The notes: generated by a model from the sequence alone, not told the origin. 64,000 bases of DNA from Zonotrichia leucophrys gambelii (GCF_028769735.1 NC_088177.1:25886099-25950098), one strand, 5' to 3'. Shown: positions 15,101 through 28,935, numbered from the stretch's first letter. Program-made: numbers and translations.

Positions 15101-15156
15101 ACATTGAAAAGGTAAAACATTGAAAATTAAACATTGAAATTAAACATTGAAAATTG
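15101..15156. repeat. Short tandem repeat of ACATTGAAA units
   Basis: Four copies of acattgaaa, with spacers such as attaa, repeat with a period of roughly 13-18 bases. The region is AT-rich and lacks coding signs. Confidence 0.8.
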
Positions 15157-15625
15157 TTTTACTGAACTCTGTAAAATTTAAACACATAAATTGCAGGATT
15201 AGTTTAATTATGCAGATAAATATTTGTAGATTTAGGAGATGAAAGGTGTCCCATTAAATAAATAAACAAACAGTAATGTTAATTAATAGCATGACATTAT
15301 AAACAACTAATTTTCAGTATTAATCTAGAAATTAATTTACTATCATATACATTTTGGCTCTGGTTACAGATAGCACATTATCAACCTACTTCATCTTAAA
15401 CTGTGAAAGTTATTCTACAGTCTAGTAATAAAGTCTGCATTCATGGATTTGCAAAGATAGGATGATTATAAAACCCATGATAAGAGAAAAGTATTCTGAT
15501 AAGTAATGATTTCCTGGAATATCTAAAGATAAACCAGGTAAAATTCAAAAAATGTCAAAATATTTTACTTTAAGTTTTGAAACTCTTGCTGAACATGGCA
15601 AAAGTAACATAACAGCAAATAAAAA

Positions 15626-15760
15626 TTAAAAAAACTGCACTGCAATGATTGTAGAAGTATTGCCAATGTTCCTGTGCTGCTGACTGAATCTCTGTGTGTG
15701 AACAAACCAGTCGTCTTTCATTCTGCCCAACAGGAGAGACTTCATTTCTGTCTTTGACTT
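15626..15760 (-). CDS. MYO3B: Possible terminal MYO3B tail exon (alternative C terminus)
   Basis: A strong acceptor, ccttccaacctcag, preceded by a long pyrimidine run, opens a frame in the phase 0 left by the previous exon. It reads KSKTEMKSLLLGRMKDDW, then VHTQRFSQQHRN, for 44 codons to a TAA stop at 15626-15628. There is weak resemblance to VHRRSHSQAESN in the recalled human MYO3B tail. No convincing donor is visible; the best candidate is GCA|gtgcag near 15640. It could be a terminal exon of a short isoform, an internal exon with a weak donor, or a chance acceptor with an open frame. No polyadenylation site was assigned. Confidence 0.35.
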   Translation of the reverse strand, partial: KSKTEMKSLLLGRMKDDWFVHTQRFSQQHRNIGNTSTIIAVQFF

Positions 15761-17106
15761 CTGAGGTTGGAAGGCAAAGGAAAGCTGAAGCTCTTGAAGG
15801 TAGATTTGATTTCATTAAAAAGGTATTTTGAGATTAGCAATGACACTTTTAACAGGAAGTTTATTTTAAAAATCATTTTACTTTTGCCTCTGTAATACAG
15901 AGACTTAAGGGCTTTTTCATATTTCGAGAGTGAAAGTGTAGAGAAGAAAGTTTTTCTATTATGTTTCTGCCTTTCAACGAATTGTTAAATGATCTCATCA
16001 ATACATAAAGCAAGTTACATGCTGGCAACTTGTGGCTTATAAGCAGTAAACAAAATATCTCTGCTACTTTTATATATTTCTTACCTCCTTTTTTACAGGA
16101 TGTCAAAAGATTTGACAACTGATGGTCTGCAACTGTCTGGGATTGGCTAATTGATTGCGAATGATTCGTTTCAAATGAATGTTTTAGAATAAATGGAGAA
16201 GCAGAAATCTCATCCAAATTATTCTGGAATAAAGAATGCTGGTTTAGGCACATAAGAAATGTATTAATTCCACTTGCTTATGATAACTTACAGCTGTGAT
16301 CTCATAGAGAGCAACTTGTTATTTTCCAAGACTCTCTGAAGCATCTAATGCTAGATTTAAGTTACACAAGATTCTTGTGGCTTTCAGCAACACCGACTTA
16401 GCACCCGTGTCACAAACATTTGTTTACTTTTTTCCATTTAACTTATTTATCCCCTTTCCTCATGCAGTTAAATCATAGCATGCACTGTATGCTGATTTCC
16501 TCTCATAGTTAATTTGTATCTTTAGAAAAAGCTATAGGAAGGTATTAATCTGCTTAACATTTCTAAGTACATCATCCAAGGGATTTTGTTTTTTTAATCT
16601 TACATATGCTCAGCAGAGTTACTGGCAAAAACTGTACATTTTCTCCATTTCATCCTTTCAACATCAAATGGTAAGCAGCAAAAATTGGATCAGACTTCAA
16701 AGACTATGCTGTGCTCCAAGTCACAGAGCGACTCCTCCATTTCACATATTGAATTCGAGCAGGATATCAAAGTGCTACCAAAGAACCTCAGGTCCTTACT
16801 AAAAAAGAGTCTCTAACATCTGTAGAAAGTGAAGTGCACAGACAAATCACCTCAGGGAGCAGCTAGCATTTATTCTCAGCAGCAAATTTCCAGCCTTTTG
16901 ATTCTCTTATTCACTGTACCTCCCTGTCTCTCTACAGAACTAAAGTTCTTAGCAAGCAGGCTTTTGTCTCAAAGACTTCAAAACATCACTAACGGTTTCA
17001 TGTTCAGATGGCTATGCCAAGCAGACATGAACACATTGCAGAACTGTGGACTCAGGAATTTGAAGTTATAATGGGATGTTGTTTTAGAATATAAACTTAG
17101 TAGTAC
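15761..17106 (-). other. MYO3B: MYO3B intron (1.3 kb), tentative
   Basis: It lies between the proximal tail exon and the possible terminal exon. A 126-codon minus-strand frame (15873-16253) has no recognised domain and no good splice sites. No repeats were recognised. Confidence 0.4.
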
Positions 17107-17170
17107 CTTTTTAGTTTGTTTGTCAAGAAAATCAGGCACCACGGGAGAAGACTGGTTACTGGTTTGCTGC
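17107..17170 (-). CDS. MYO3B: MYO3B exon: proximal tail
   Basis: This 64-base exon completes the split Trp codon and then encodes QQTSNQSSPVVPDFLDKQ and TKK, ending in phase 0. The word TSNQSS is also present at this point of the recalled human MYO3B tail (GDTSNQSSGPHSP), which ties this exon to the gene although the surrounding tail diverges quickly. The acceptor follows a T/C-rich tract (cgcttttag|G) and the donor is AAG|gtacta. The composition, rich in Ser, Gln, Pro and Lys, suggests a disordered linker. The tail homology domain that binds espins lies further downstream in the family and was not found in this window. Confidence 0.85.
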
Positions 17171-20100
17171 CTAAAAGCGAAGAAAAAGAAAAAATTTAGT
17201 TTAAATATTGTAATTTCTTCACTCTTATAAAAGGTTTACTGGCATACACACTTTTTTTGTTGATTTTCCCTTTTCTCCCTCCCCCAATTTCTAAATGTGC
17301 ATATACAACCCATTCAGAAAAAAAACCCCAGACCAGTCCCATTTCCTCTTATAAGAAAGTGCATACTGTTAAACGCAGCAACAGGTTATAAGCAATGAAT
17401 TTGTCATTAAAAATTTGTGTGTCTGTGCAGATGTGTAAAATGAGTTTACAAGAATTTAATGAAATTGAAGTAATGTATTAATTTGCTAAGATTTTATATT
17501 AATTTTTTTTTCCAGGGCTGTGAAAAGCTATTTTCACACAATTCAAACTTAGACACTCGAAATCTGATGGATGAGCAAGAAGTGAAACACATGTGCTCTC
17601 CTAAAGCCATGGGGGTTAAAGACAGAGCAAGAAGTAAGATGTCTTAGATTCTTTGGCTATATCTGTTACTATTTTACCATCATATTATGTCGCCATAAAA
17701 ATATTAAAGGCCAACTCCTACTTCATTAATGCTGATTAAAGTAACATAAAAACCTTCTGCAGGCTGTGATCCTCATTGTCAGGCCTTTGAAGTCAATGGA
17801 TTTCTTCAACAGTAAAGTCCACCCAGACAGAACTTGTTTCAGAATCTCCAGCTATGCAATACCAAAGAAATTGCTACCAATTTCATTTAGTAGATTAAAA
17901 AATTTGAGGCTCATGGAAATTATTTGGTATGCTCACGGTCCTCAAACTTGGATTCAAACAAAGACTTTTTCATTGTCAAAACTGAATGAAGTTCATAAAC
18001 ATGGTAAACAGTCATCTTTCTGTACTGTTTCAATTTCGTGAGGGAACTTTGGACTTGCATGTCAGATAAGGGGAATTTAAGTCCCCCTTTATTCTTTGAC
18101 ACAAAGAAAGAGAAGAAAAACATTTGCCCTAAAATGTAAATTGAATTTAAACTTGTGTTTTCCTTGGAGGAAAGGAAGGGATCCACTTTAGAAATGCATT
18201 ATCATTTAGTACTGGCACACTTCTTAAAGTAGAAAGTAAAACATATGTCTAGGACTGTATTTTACACTGTATTTGTGCATATACTATATTATCTGTAAAG
18301 TTCTTTATTACTATTTATCTTGTATATATATTATTTAGATAATAATTTATTTAGTGTCACTGGTTAGATAACCTGCCACTTTTGCCCAAAAATTCCTCAA
18401 GCATTTTTGAGATGGTGCACTCCCCTTTTCCCCAGAATTTCTGAAAATAAATCAAATACAAGGTAAAAATTATTAATAATCCTCAGATATCACTTTGGTG
18501 GATGTCAAAATCAACATTTGCTGTCAGATTAGTATGTTGCAAATGGCCTGCAAAGCCAAAACCAGACTGAATCATCATATAAATTTAAATATTCAGATTT
18601 TGGAGTGGTTTGGATCTGTATCTAAATAAGCAACATGAAAACAATCTTTGTCTTCTACTAAAAAAACCACACAACCTTGCACAGCTAGGACCTTATATAA
18701 TTGTTAAAGCACAAAGACAAAAATCAGCAACTTCCCTTCTGTAAAGCTTAAGTTAGCAAAGATCAGCCTCTGGAATTTGGAAGCCCCTAAACCCCAACTC
18801 TCTGTCAGAATCCCAGTGATGCATTGTTTCTGATTAAAACAATCCTAAATTGGGTTGTATTTGCTGCAATGGAGCCCAACCTTCCACAGAATTACTGCTG
18901 CTACCAGAAGTATGCACTTGAGTACTAGTTGTTACTCAGGAGCTTCTCATTGCATTTTTCTTCCCTTGTCCTGACAAGATGGGGAATGGCAGAACAGCTT
19001 GGTGGACACCTGGCAGCCAGCCAAGGTCAGCCCACCACAACATCAAACTGGCAGGGAATACTTCTGAAAACGTGGAATCAGCTGCAGATCTGGGTTCATG
19101 GGCCTGGTTTCAGTCAGGCAACTCAACAATCTGCTGCTGACTGTTCAGCTACTGAGCTGTAATACGCCTCAGTCCTCACATACAGGCTGTCTATAAATCA
19201 CTCCACTAGCAAGAAACATTGGAAAAAGAAAGAAACATTGATTCTTAAGGTCTGTCTACACATCTGTATAGTGTATAGACTCACTATCCTTAGCACTGAA
19301 AGCAGCTGAACTATAGCAACATAAATCTAGTAATGGAGATTAACTTATGCTGGAGAAAAAATACCTCGTTTTGGAGTTACTCTGGCCATTACCAGTATTA
19401 ATAATGGCCCTTTCACTTTCATTATTTAAATGCCTTGGAAAATGTTAGAAACACTGCCGGATATTCTACTAGAAACAATACAGTTCATTTTGCAAAAGCA
19501 CTATTTTATGGAATAGAAAAAATTCAACCCTTTCAGCATGGGTAGATGAAAAATTCCAAAGGGGTGGGAACGAGCAAAAAACTAAATGACACTAGAAAAT
19601 TGTGCCCAAATTCCCATCTAGACCTTTGAAAATCCTGAGTAACTAAACTTAGGAACAGTAATTAGAAGCTCACATGACATCAGAATCAGGCCCATGGATT
19701 CTACTGCATGCCACAAGGATTGTAGACTTCCTATTTTCAGCACAAGCAATAATCTCAGTGTTTGCTATGATTAAAAATAGGAAAGTGAAGCTATTAAAGG
19801 AAACCAAAATGTCTTTATACCAGCTATTCTTGTGGAAAGAAATGAAAATTAATATTCAAAAGATGCCTTATACAAGAAATTGTGATCTTGCAATGTGATC
19901 TTGACGAAAACTAAAATCATCCAAGGAGAAAGTATGGGAAAGGTGTAAGGGAATAAATTATCAAGATCCAATGGCATTCTTCTGAAGATTCTGAAAAAAA
20001 AAAGGTTTAAAATGTAGAGATGTGACCCTTTAAATCAGCTCTCCATGAAGAATAGAAGCACATCAACATAGCGATTATTTTTCTTTTTGTTTTAATCAAA

Positions 20101-23100
20101 AGAGTTCTTGGAAAGTTTTGTTGTTGACTGACAGAGCGAACCTCACTTTAGTGAGATGAAGGCTGCAGATCAAGTCAAAGAAACCACAGCAAAGACAGAG
20201 GAGCTTTTATAGGAAACAGGAGAATTCACATGAAACCAGTTTGTAAATGAATTTGTGCTCATGTGACTGAAATCATGTTTAATCTCTCAGTGATACACAG
20301 GATACTGTGATTATGTGCTAATCCACCAGTGCCCATGCAGGTAAATCCACATTTTGTGCTATTTCAATGGGCCTCCAGCTCTAGCAAACCATTGAGAAAT
20401 GAACCTCACTCATTTTTCAGGCACAGCAACAATGATACTGCAAGCAAAGCAGACGTGGAGAATTCCTCTAGATCCATTTCTATACTTACTTCCCATACTG
20501 ATGCAGCAACAGCTGGTGGCACTACGATGCCATAAAAGCTGGCTTGCAATGCCAAACCCACTGGCTCAGAAATGTTACAGTTCAAGAAGTCACTACGTGT
20601 TTGCAAATCATAAAAAAATTTTGACAAATCATCTAAGTCACGCCCATTTTCAGAGAAAAATCAGCTACATCTATTTTTTTCCCCCATATATTTGCTTAAC
20701 TTGATTTTAAAAACCTGCAGTGGTGGAGCTGCCGAAACTCTCCAAGGTAACCTACACTGGGTTTAACTCAACTTACCATTAGTAAGCATTTCTTGATCTC
20801 TAACCTAACATTCTTGTGCTGCAATGCAAGCCCATTATTTCTCTCTTGATTCTCAACAGAGAACAGTTTGTTTTCACATCAGCCTTTCATGACAGGAGAA
20901 ATGATACCATATGACCCTTAGTTTTCCATCTTTCTTAGACATCTTCCTTTACCATGGTTTACAGAGATATGTGATCATTTTTGCTGCCAAAGGACTTGCT
21001 AATTTTCTTCAAGGGCAGTCTCTAATATACTACCTTAACCAAGTCTTGGCAGTGATGACAAAATGTTATGATGCACACGTGAGTTGATGTATCCTCACTG
21101 CTAGTAAATCTTCCAATGTAAACTTTGGAGCACTATTGACTTTCATATTGCAGTTCATTACATTTCATGTAACTGCTTCTAATTTCAATCTTACCTTCTC
21201 AAACCCTTGTACCACCACTCACTTAGTACTGATACAAATTTACTAATCAGATTCTGCTTCATCAGTCAAGCCATTAGAGAGCAGAAATAGACCCGTTTCC
21301 AGAACTTGACTTTCGCCCACATACTTCCTGTAGAAAAATGCTGATAATTATTCTTTGCCTATAATTTTTTAAACATCTAAGTTGGTGTGCCTGTGTAGCT
21401 TTGTACAGACTAATATACAATCTTGGTTCTGTAAGGCTCATGTGAATGTCATTACTAAAAATAATGGTTTTGAGAACCTAAGCTGACTAAAGCCTGGACA
21501 TGACACAAAATAGGTAAAAAGAGAAAGACACGAGAGAAAAAAATCACAATGAACTCAGTTCAAGAGCGTGAACTGGTGTTGATGTCCAGTATCTTCTACT
21601 CTTAACACACAGAGCTCCAAAGGAAACCAAGGAGCAAGGGATACAAGACCCAACTGATAAGAAAGTCACTATGTGGAAACAGTGCCTTCTACACAACACA
21701 GCACGATGGCACATGTGTACATGTAACTAACTTATATTGTGATGTTTAGCAGCCATTGAGCTATAGTACAGTGAGCTAGGAAAAAAAATTAACAATATAG
21801 TAAGTGTTTCCCAGGGGAAGTATCAAATCAGTATTACTTAAAACAATTTTCATTTGGGAAGGAAATGGAAAAGATGATCATGGTGGAACACGAAGGTTAC
21901 AGATACTTTGATGGGGTTCTAAAGGGATTTAAAGATATTTAAGAATGACAGCTCTGTCTGAACAAGAAGATGAACAAGGTAGCATAGATTAAGGTCCTTA
22001 GTCACTGAACTGTAGATTATCCTGCTAAGCAAGAAAATTTATGAAAAATATATTCACTAAAGATATGTCAATCTGACAAGTTCAAATCACATGACGTTTT
22101 AGAAAATTACTTCTCACTTCTCCATAAATTATTCCTAATTAGCTCAAAAGATCCCTAATACTAACTTGAAATTTTAGCTATGCCATTGCAAAATACAGGA
22201 TTTTTTATTTCTGCAATGATCAATTGCAAAATGGGGGCAGACATTAAGGTTGGTGTCTGTGCTCTCTTTGTGAAACAGGAGATCCCATCACACTCCTCCC
22301 TTTTCTGCTGCCTATTCAGCTCTAAACAGAATGGTAAATCAGCTATTCAGCTGTGGTAAAAATGGCTCAGAAAGGCTTCTACTTTCCTCATTTGAGCCAT
22401 GTTTTACTCATGTCTTGATCATGTTTGAGTATAAAATAACTGCCCCTTTCAAGGTTTGATTGTGATTCAGTTCCTTGATGGCACGCAGGCCTCTCAGCGG
22501 CTGATGATGTCAGGAAAAGGCTTGGCAAGTGTTTCATACATGCATGGTTTTTGGGGAATAATTAAAACTTAGCGTCAGCTTCCCAGGTACACAATTATTC
22601 CCAGGATCCTGTTTCAGCAGGAGTCACAGGCACTTCCACAGATTTGTGAAACTGATGGAAAAACATTTTTTCAATGAGACAAAGCCACTTCCCTGCTAAC
22701 ATTTACATTATCTATTTCTACTCCAGTCAGAGATATTTGCCAACTCTCAATGCATCCTCAGTTACCTGTGACATCAGCTTTGCATTTAACTAGATAACCA
22801 AGTCAAGCATATAAATGCATGAAACATTTTAACATGTAATATTAAATGAACAAATGTACGCATTTAATTAGAAAGCCATGTCATTTATTAGCTTCAGTTT
22901 GCTTATGTCCTGCATTCACTGACTGAAGAGCATGAACTAGGTGTAGAGATTCAATTTCTTCTTCTGAATTAATTTTTTTAAAGTATTAATTTCTTCTAAA
23001 CACTTTTAAATTCATGACTTAGTAAAACTGAGTGCTTTACATATAACACTATAACTCAGCTTTTACACAGATCTTTAAAAGACCACCAGGCTGTTGCTCT

Positions 23101-24071
23101 TTTAATCTGTCTTTAATTAAGAACTGCCAGCAGTAATGGCACTTTCCCAACTCCAGGCAAAAGATATTTATCTATCTGACTGTAAACTGCAACCAGGACT
23201 GGGTGCAAGACCTGAATTACCAATCTATTTTACATGGACATTTTCAGGTCAGATATCTAAATGCATTTAGACACTGATTTCAGCGTCAGTTTGGTGGCTA
23301 AACGTCTTAATGTATATATGGACTGTGTATATACGGAAGTTAACAAAACTCAATGCTATGAGCATACATGGAAAAAGAAATAACTTCTCCAGAATGGCTT
23401 CAGCAGGAGAGATCTCATAACCCTCAGTCACTGAAACTAATGAAAGGGATTAGTCCTGCAAACCCAGCCACCCGCCCTAGAACAATGCTGGTGACTCAAA
23501 CGTAACAGATCCCTTTTGCCTCTCATAACTAAGTGTCACAGGAAGATTTGTCTGGAGTGACCCCATTGCTTTAAGTGGTAAAATACCTCCTCTCTTCAAG
23601 AAATAGAGCACCAGCATAGTTTACAGCACTCCTAGGCTTTCTGTCAGTGACAGAAAGTGTCCATCTGCTCCTGACAGCTCTTTTCCCTGTCTCATTGCTG
23701 GTCTGCAAGGAGCTTTTTGGGCACAGAAGGGTAACTTTCTTCTCTTGGACATTCAATAACATGCACTGCAGTGAATGCTGAAATGCTGAGCACTTGCAAT
23801 TCTGTCTGCAATCTGCAGTACTCTAGGTACTTACAAGAAGTGCACAAAACCAGGAGAGCAATCCAGAGCAAACAGCACATTTCCACTAACTGGGAGATCA
23901 CTGAGATGACTAAGCTGGAGGGAGAACTTGCTAACCTACACGTGGTCACCCTCAGAATATGGCAGATTTATAAGAGCTGGCTGAATCATGATGACAAATC
24001 TGCTCCTTTCAGATCTTATTGCGTGGGAAATCACTTTTGTTAAAGAACAGATAGTAAAGGATTCAACTTAC
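17171..24071 (-). other. MYO3B: MYO3B intron (6.9 kb)
   Basis: It separates the IQ3 exon from the proximal tail exon and interrupts a Trp codon (phase 2). AT-rich, with no recognised repeat family or conserved exon. Short frames inside look random. Confidence 0.8.
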
Positions 24072-24192
24072 CAGTCTTCTTCACAACCAAAATCAGAAGT
24101 AGAGCAGCTGCTTGTAAGCTGAGGATCTGCTACAAACTCAGCGCTGGCTTTCAATCTTGCGTAGTTTTTACGAACAATATACCCCCTAAAAG
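24072..24192 (-). CDS. MYO3B: MYO3B exon: rest of IQ3 and start of tail
   Basis: The exon is 121 bases. Its first two bases complete an Ala codon and it then reads FRGYIVRKNYARLKASAEF, followed by a Ser/Thr-rich acidic stretch with SCSTSDFGCEED. It ends with TG (phase 2), completed to Trp by the next exon. FRGYIVRKNY is the back half of an IQ motif, so the joined product has AAIHIQAAFRGYIVRK, a third complete IQ. The acceptor is ttttttag|CT and the donor TG|gtaagt. Support is open frame, both splice sites, matching phases on both sides and a recognisable motif. I do not recall this exon from human MYO3B, so its use in all transcripts is uncertain. Confidence 0.85.
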
Positions 24193-27100
24193 CTAAAAAA
24201 CATTGAATCAGGAAGATTTTGCAGAAACTGAAACTGGCGCTGCAGCACAGACCTGAATGTCTCCAGCTTTTACTGAATTTGTGTACAGGAACACTTAGCA
24301 GCCCACAGGAGTGACCCCAATGTTTGCAATGTTACCGTCACCCGGACATTCTACAGGGCCTTACACTCTCACTGTTGACCGCTTGGCACAGTCCAGGCAA
24401 GGAAAACAGGCCTCAAAAAGAGAATGCGTCTAATTTAAACATTAATCCAACTCAGAATGTATTAAAATAAAATCACTCCCAAAACAACTTCTTTAATCAC
24501 AGCTTCCCTTTGATTTAGTCATAATTGTACAAAACCAGAAGCTTAGCTTTCTTTTATTGTGGGACAATGGGGTGCAGAGCCAGGGACAGATATATTCAGT
24601 TAGCCTTCTCCTATTTTTTAAATTAACTGTAACCATGATAAAACATTTAAAATGCCTCTCATAAAATCAGGGAAAAAAATTTATAGACATTAGAATTTAT
24701 ACCATTCCTAAAAAAAGAAAAAAAAAATCATAGCGGAATGATATGGTAAATAAAATGACAATTAATAACATTTTGAGGATAGCTACATCCTTTTTTTTCC
24801 ATAGATTGTCTCTGGGTTTAGGTACCTGAATACCATAATTATTTCTATAGTTCTATCTTGCATTCTTTACACCTGTGAACAGTAATAAAGCTCCAGCACA
24901 AACCAAAGATAGTGATGCATACTGCACTTAGAACAAAGGACTAAAAAGGCTGCAATATAAACTCACAAAATTTAAGATTTGATTTTGTAGGGTTTATTTC
25001 AAGTATTAAGTAGAAATACCTAAGGGGAGAAAGGACTTAATAATGAAAAAGTAGCTACAGTATCAGTGCCATTGTTTCAGTGTACATCAAGCTGAATAAG
25101 GCTGAGGGCTGTGAGAGAAAGGAGCTGTGTCCAGCTTAGTCCAGCAGGACTGCAGTTTTAACAGTGAGACAGTATGTAAAAGAATAGTGGAACTAAGCTG
25201 AGGAGATAGGATTTTTTTTAAAATGTTTCCTGTGCAGGACAAGCTTTTATGCACACTAAATGCGCACAAACCAGAGTAATTCTGAAGATTAAATACCCAA
25301 AGAAGAGCAGCCCTCCCATTGCGGTCCAGGGTTACATATTAAAGGCACAGATAGGCACAGAAATGAGGTCTAAGGCAATCTCATGTAGGATCAGGATCAA
25401 CACTGTAGATTGCTGAAGGAAATCAGGAGGTAGGACAAATACTGAATAAACTGAGGAATGGAGAAACTGATCAGAAGATTAACAAGATTTCTCTGTCTCT
25501 CACACTTCTGATTTTCTTATGAAAGCACTGAGGTTTCTGGGATAAGAAGCAACAAAAGTTGCCTTTTAATGAGAGGTTATGAAAATAAACAACCATTCAC
25601 TTTACAGAAGTCATGACAGAAGTTTGACCTGCTGAGGTGTTGAACCAAATACAGAGCTCAGGTATCCTGAGGCTTGAGGAACTTTCCACCCTTGATACTC
25701 CCAACTAGGAAAGCCTCCTATCTGACAGAGATGAGGCAGGTTCTCACTTGTCCCATGTGGTCAGGCTTCCAATCCTTAACTAGTCCCTACTGACCAGCCA
25801 AGATCCCACTCTGCTCTCAGCAGCAGAGACAGCTGGCCAGCAGCCACCTCTCTGCAGCTGAAACATGCTGAGTGTCAATCACTCGATGAACTACTATAAA
25901 GTAGCACTGAAACAAATGAACTGATAAGATAAACTTCACTTTTATCCTTTGTAGCTTCTCACCTTTTTGTACTTCTTTGCATGTGTGTCTACAAAATCAA
26001 CCCTGATACTTCCTGTGATTTTATATTTAAATATTGTTTTTCTTTTTATCAGAGATTCTTACTAATGTCCATATAACCATTTTGGTCTTTGCCCCATCCA
26101 CTGTGTAAAAATCTGCTATATCTGACTTAATAAACACAGTTTTTGCCCTATCTTCTATATTCATAAGTATTTTCAAAATCAACTCCTCTTCCCACAAGAT
26201 GGTTTCTAACTTTCTTCCAAATTACCTTGAATTTGAAAGGTAAATAGCTGTATTTTTCCTACTTTTGACTCCTGGAACAACTGAAGTACAGGGTAAACAA
26301 ACTTCTTTAAGACTCTCAAAAGCTTCATCAAGCACAAGTAGGACTGCATCTTTTCAACATTTATTAACAGGCTCTATAATGCTTCAAAAGAAATACATAT
26401 GCAGAGAATTCTACTGGGGCAGTCTAAGAGGCTGGGAAGCTGCTCCATCACAGCAATTTGCATTACTGACTGGTGCTGGTTTTGACACTAAGCACTTGGC
26501 TCAAAGAGTGTGAAATTAGCAGACTCATGTTGCTACTGCTCCATGAACAATCACTGCATCATTGAAGAAGAATGATTACCAGCTGTCACCTAATTTTCAC
26601 CTTATTCAGTCTATATTTCAAACTTTCCAAACAGCAACAGTAGCTTTAACCCTGATCTTTACATAGCCAAAGATGACAGGATCTGACAAGCAACATAGGA
26701 ACTGAACTTAATTTTAACACTTCTATTAGTAACTTGGTGTTAAATGCTTTATGTGCCACAAATTAGGACATGAATTTTTACTTCTTGTACTGATCATTTT
26801 TCACACAAAAAGAGTTTTCTTTCAGTTTCGGCACCTAGTAAACCAAGAATCTATTTACTTCAGGGAGTCTGAGATGTGGATCTTGCAGTTACAAACTTTT
26901 AAGGTCTAAATACCAAGGCAATATACACTACATACAATAATGCACAATTCCAGATAGTAAAAGTCCAGGCATTTGCCTTCTGGGTCCCACAGGAAATATA
27001 GAATTACAGAGCAAATTGTGAAGCACAGTGTAAAAAGATCAAAGCTAAACAATCACAGGTCTATGAGAACTATAAAGAAAGGAGATGAAGTAGTTTTAAA

Positions 27101-27624
27101 ACAGTAGAAGGATTAATTCTCAGTCATTAAAAAATCATGTGAAACAGACTTTTTCTACACATACACATTTTTACTCTCTAACATCACCTAAAACAGCATA
27201 TAACAGCAACTCAGAAGTGAAAGCTCATGCTTGCTAAAGAGAAGGTAGTTGATTTCTGAAGAACAGCACATCACTTTCCTAATTTGTCTAGTTAAAAGAG
27301 CATTCAGCAACTTAACTAACAGCATCGGAGAGAAATTAGAGCCCACAAATCTGATTATTCACTCCATGCCAAATTAATTCTAATGAGCAGTAGATGGCAT
27401 AGAGTCACATCCTTTGTTGGGTGCCATGAATACTTCCTCTCTTTCACTTCTCTAGATGGATATTGGGTGATGCATGTTTAACAGCAGAAAAAAACTCCTA
27501 AGTTCTCCAGCAGAAGTATTATGAGAAAGAAGTTATGAATTCTCATTTCCAAGCAGTAACTTTCACTCACAGTGACTATTAGCAAGACTCACTAAGGCTG
27601 TCATCAGGTCTGGTGTCACTGATG

Positions 27625-27800
27625 CACATCAACACTTGGACATGGAATGAGTTGGAAGGAACCAACAAGGATCATCAAGTTCAACTCCTGCCTCAGCACA
27701 GGACCATCCTCAAAGGTCACATCATGTGCCTGAGAGCACTGTCCAAATGCTTCTTGAGCTTTGTCAGGCTTGGTGCTGTAACCACCATGTATCCCAGTCT
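27625..27800 (-). mobile_element. CR1 LINE fragment, short
   Basis: The sequence gagttggaaggaaccaacaa, then ggatcatcaagttcaactcc and gcttcttgagctttgtcagg, matches the CR1 3' region. The terminal octamer repeats are absent. It breaks off after gtgctgtaaccacc, so only about 175 bases remain. Confidence 0.85.
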
Positions 27801-28433
27801 CTGATCTTGAGACTTGGTCAAATAAAAAAGTGAAGATGACTATGAAATTCTGGCAATATCAGCAAGGAAAAGGAAGAGATGTTTTTAGCATGGAATCCAG
27901 TAAGAATAGTCTCCATTTTTTCTCCTCAAAATCAGACATTTGGAGGTTGACAGAGCTTATCTCAGAGATGGGGATGGAATATAAAACCCCATAGTTTAAA
28001 ACTATAAGGCCTTCTCACTTTTCTAAAATGCTCCCTGCATATGAGCATTAGAGACATACTAAACATGAAGAATTACTGGATGCTGTAAGCTAGTACAGGA
28101 CACAACGAGATGGGAGAGTAAAGTTAACCAGAGCTGTGCAGCCGGTACAGACCAGTCTGGCTTACCCTGACTGGGAAATCAGGATAATATGATAAATCAG
28201 TACAGCTGCCATTAGGAGAGACATGTCTTCAATGTTTTTTACACTGAAAATGTAGTTGGAAGAAGGAAAACTACTGATTAAAAAATAGGAAAATGGATCT
28301 GCTACTTAGGAGTAGTTTTCAAGAAAATTTTAAAGAAAACAGTTTTTAATATATTTTAAAGTGCTTAGAAGTTTTTGGAAGATTTTACTTGTGTAATTCT
28401 TACACCTGTACAATGGTATTAGCTGAGTGTATG

Positions 28434-28448
28434 TACACACACACACAT
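28434..28448. repeat. Short (AC)n microsatellite
   Basis: A run of tacacacacacaca in a T/A-rich intronic stretch; about six repeat units. It may be length-polymorphic. Confidence 0.75.
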
Positions 28449-28851
28449 ATACATAGTAATAAAAATAGATGAATAAATATTGGAATAAATATGCAAAAAA
28501 TACTTCCTTGTCTTCTACTGAAACTAACATTATATTTTTGCTGCTGCAAGTCCCAAAGACAATGCTTTTATTAAAATCTTACATTTATTATAAATGGAAA
28601 CCAGTAAATTGCAGCTGTTCTCTGTCCCTCTTTTTTATTAAAAGGGAATAAATTTTGCCAGACATACAGTTAGAGATATGTAAGCAACACTTCACCAGCA
28701 GAAGTTACAGAAAGAAAGCAATTTACAAGGGGTGCTTCCTTCTGAACAGCCATCACTTCTTATTTAAGGAAAAGAGCCCAAATGTAGAGTTCTTGATAAA
28801 GAACTTTCTACTACAGTATGACATATGGTGAGTGTGCGAGCACGTGTTGGA

Positions 28852-28935
28852 GGAGGAGATGGTGGCTCAGTGGATTAGTCATTTGCCTTTCACCTCTGGA
28901 AGCACAGTTAAACTCACTCTTGACCAGAGCTGCAC
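28852..28935 (+). repeat. Possible old tRNA-derived SINE remnant
   Basis: The sequence ggtggctcagtggattagtc holds a good RNA polymerase III A box (tggctcagtgg). It is followed by a tRNA-like middle (tttgcctttcacctctggaa) and a weak B-box-like cagttaaactc about 43 bases on. This order resembles tRNA heads of old amniote SINEs. No tail was identified and the 3' limit is a guess. Confidence 0.35.

Larger units (their letters stand above)
11433..15625. other. No recognised gene
   Basis: Apart from the palindrome at 12830-12854 and the tandem repeat at 15101-15156, nothing recognisable. A 98-codon minus-strand frame at 12405-12701 has no known domain. If the exon at 15626-15760 is terminal, the 3' untranslated region would begin here on the minus strand. 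Confidence 0.55.

Noticed and set aside
15873..16253. 126-codon minus-strand frame between the last tail exons.
   Set aside because: No domain, no supporting acceptor and donor in the right phase, and Ser/Leu/Ile-rich background composition.
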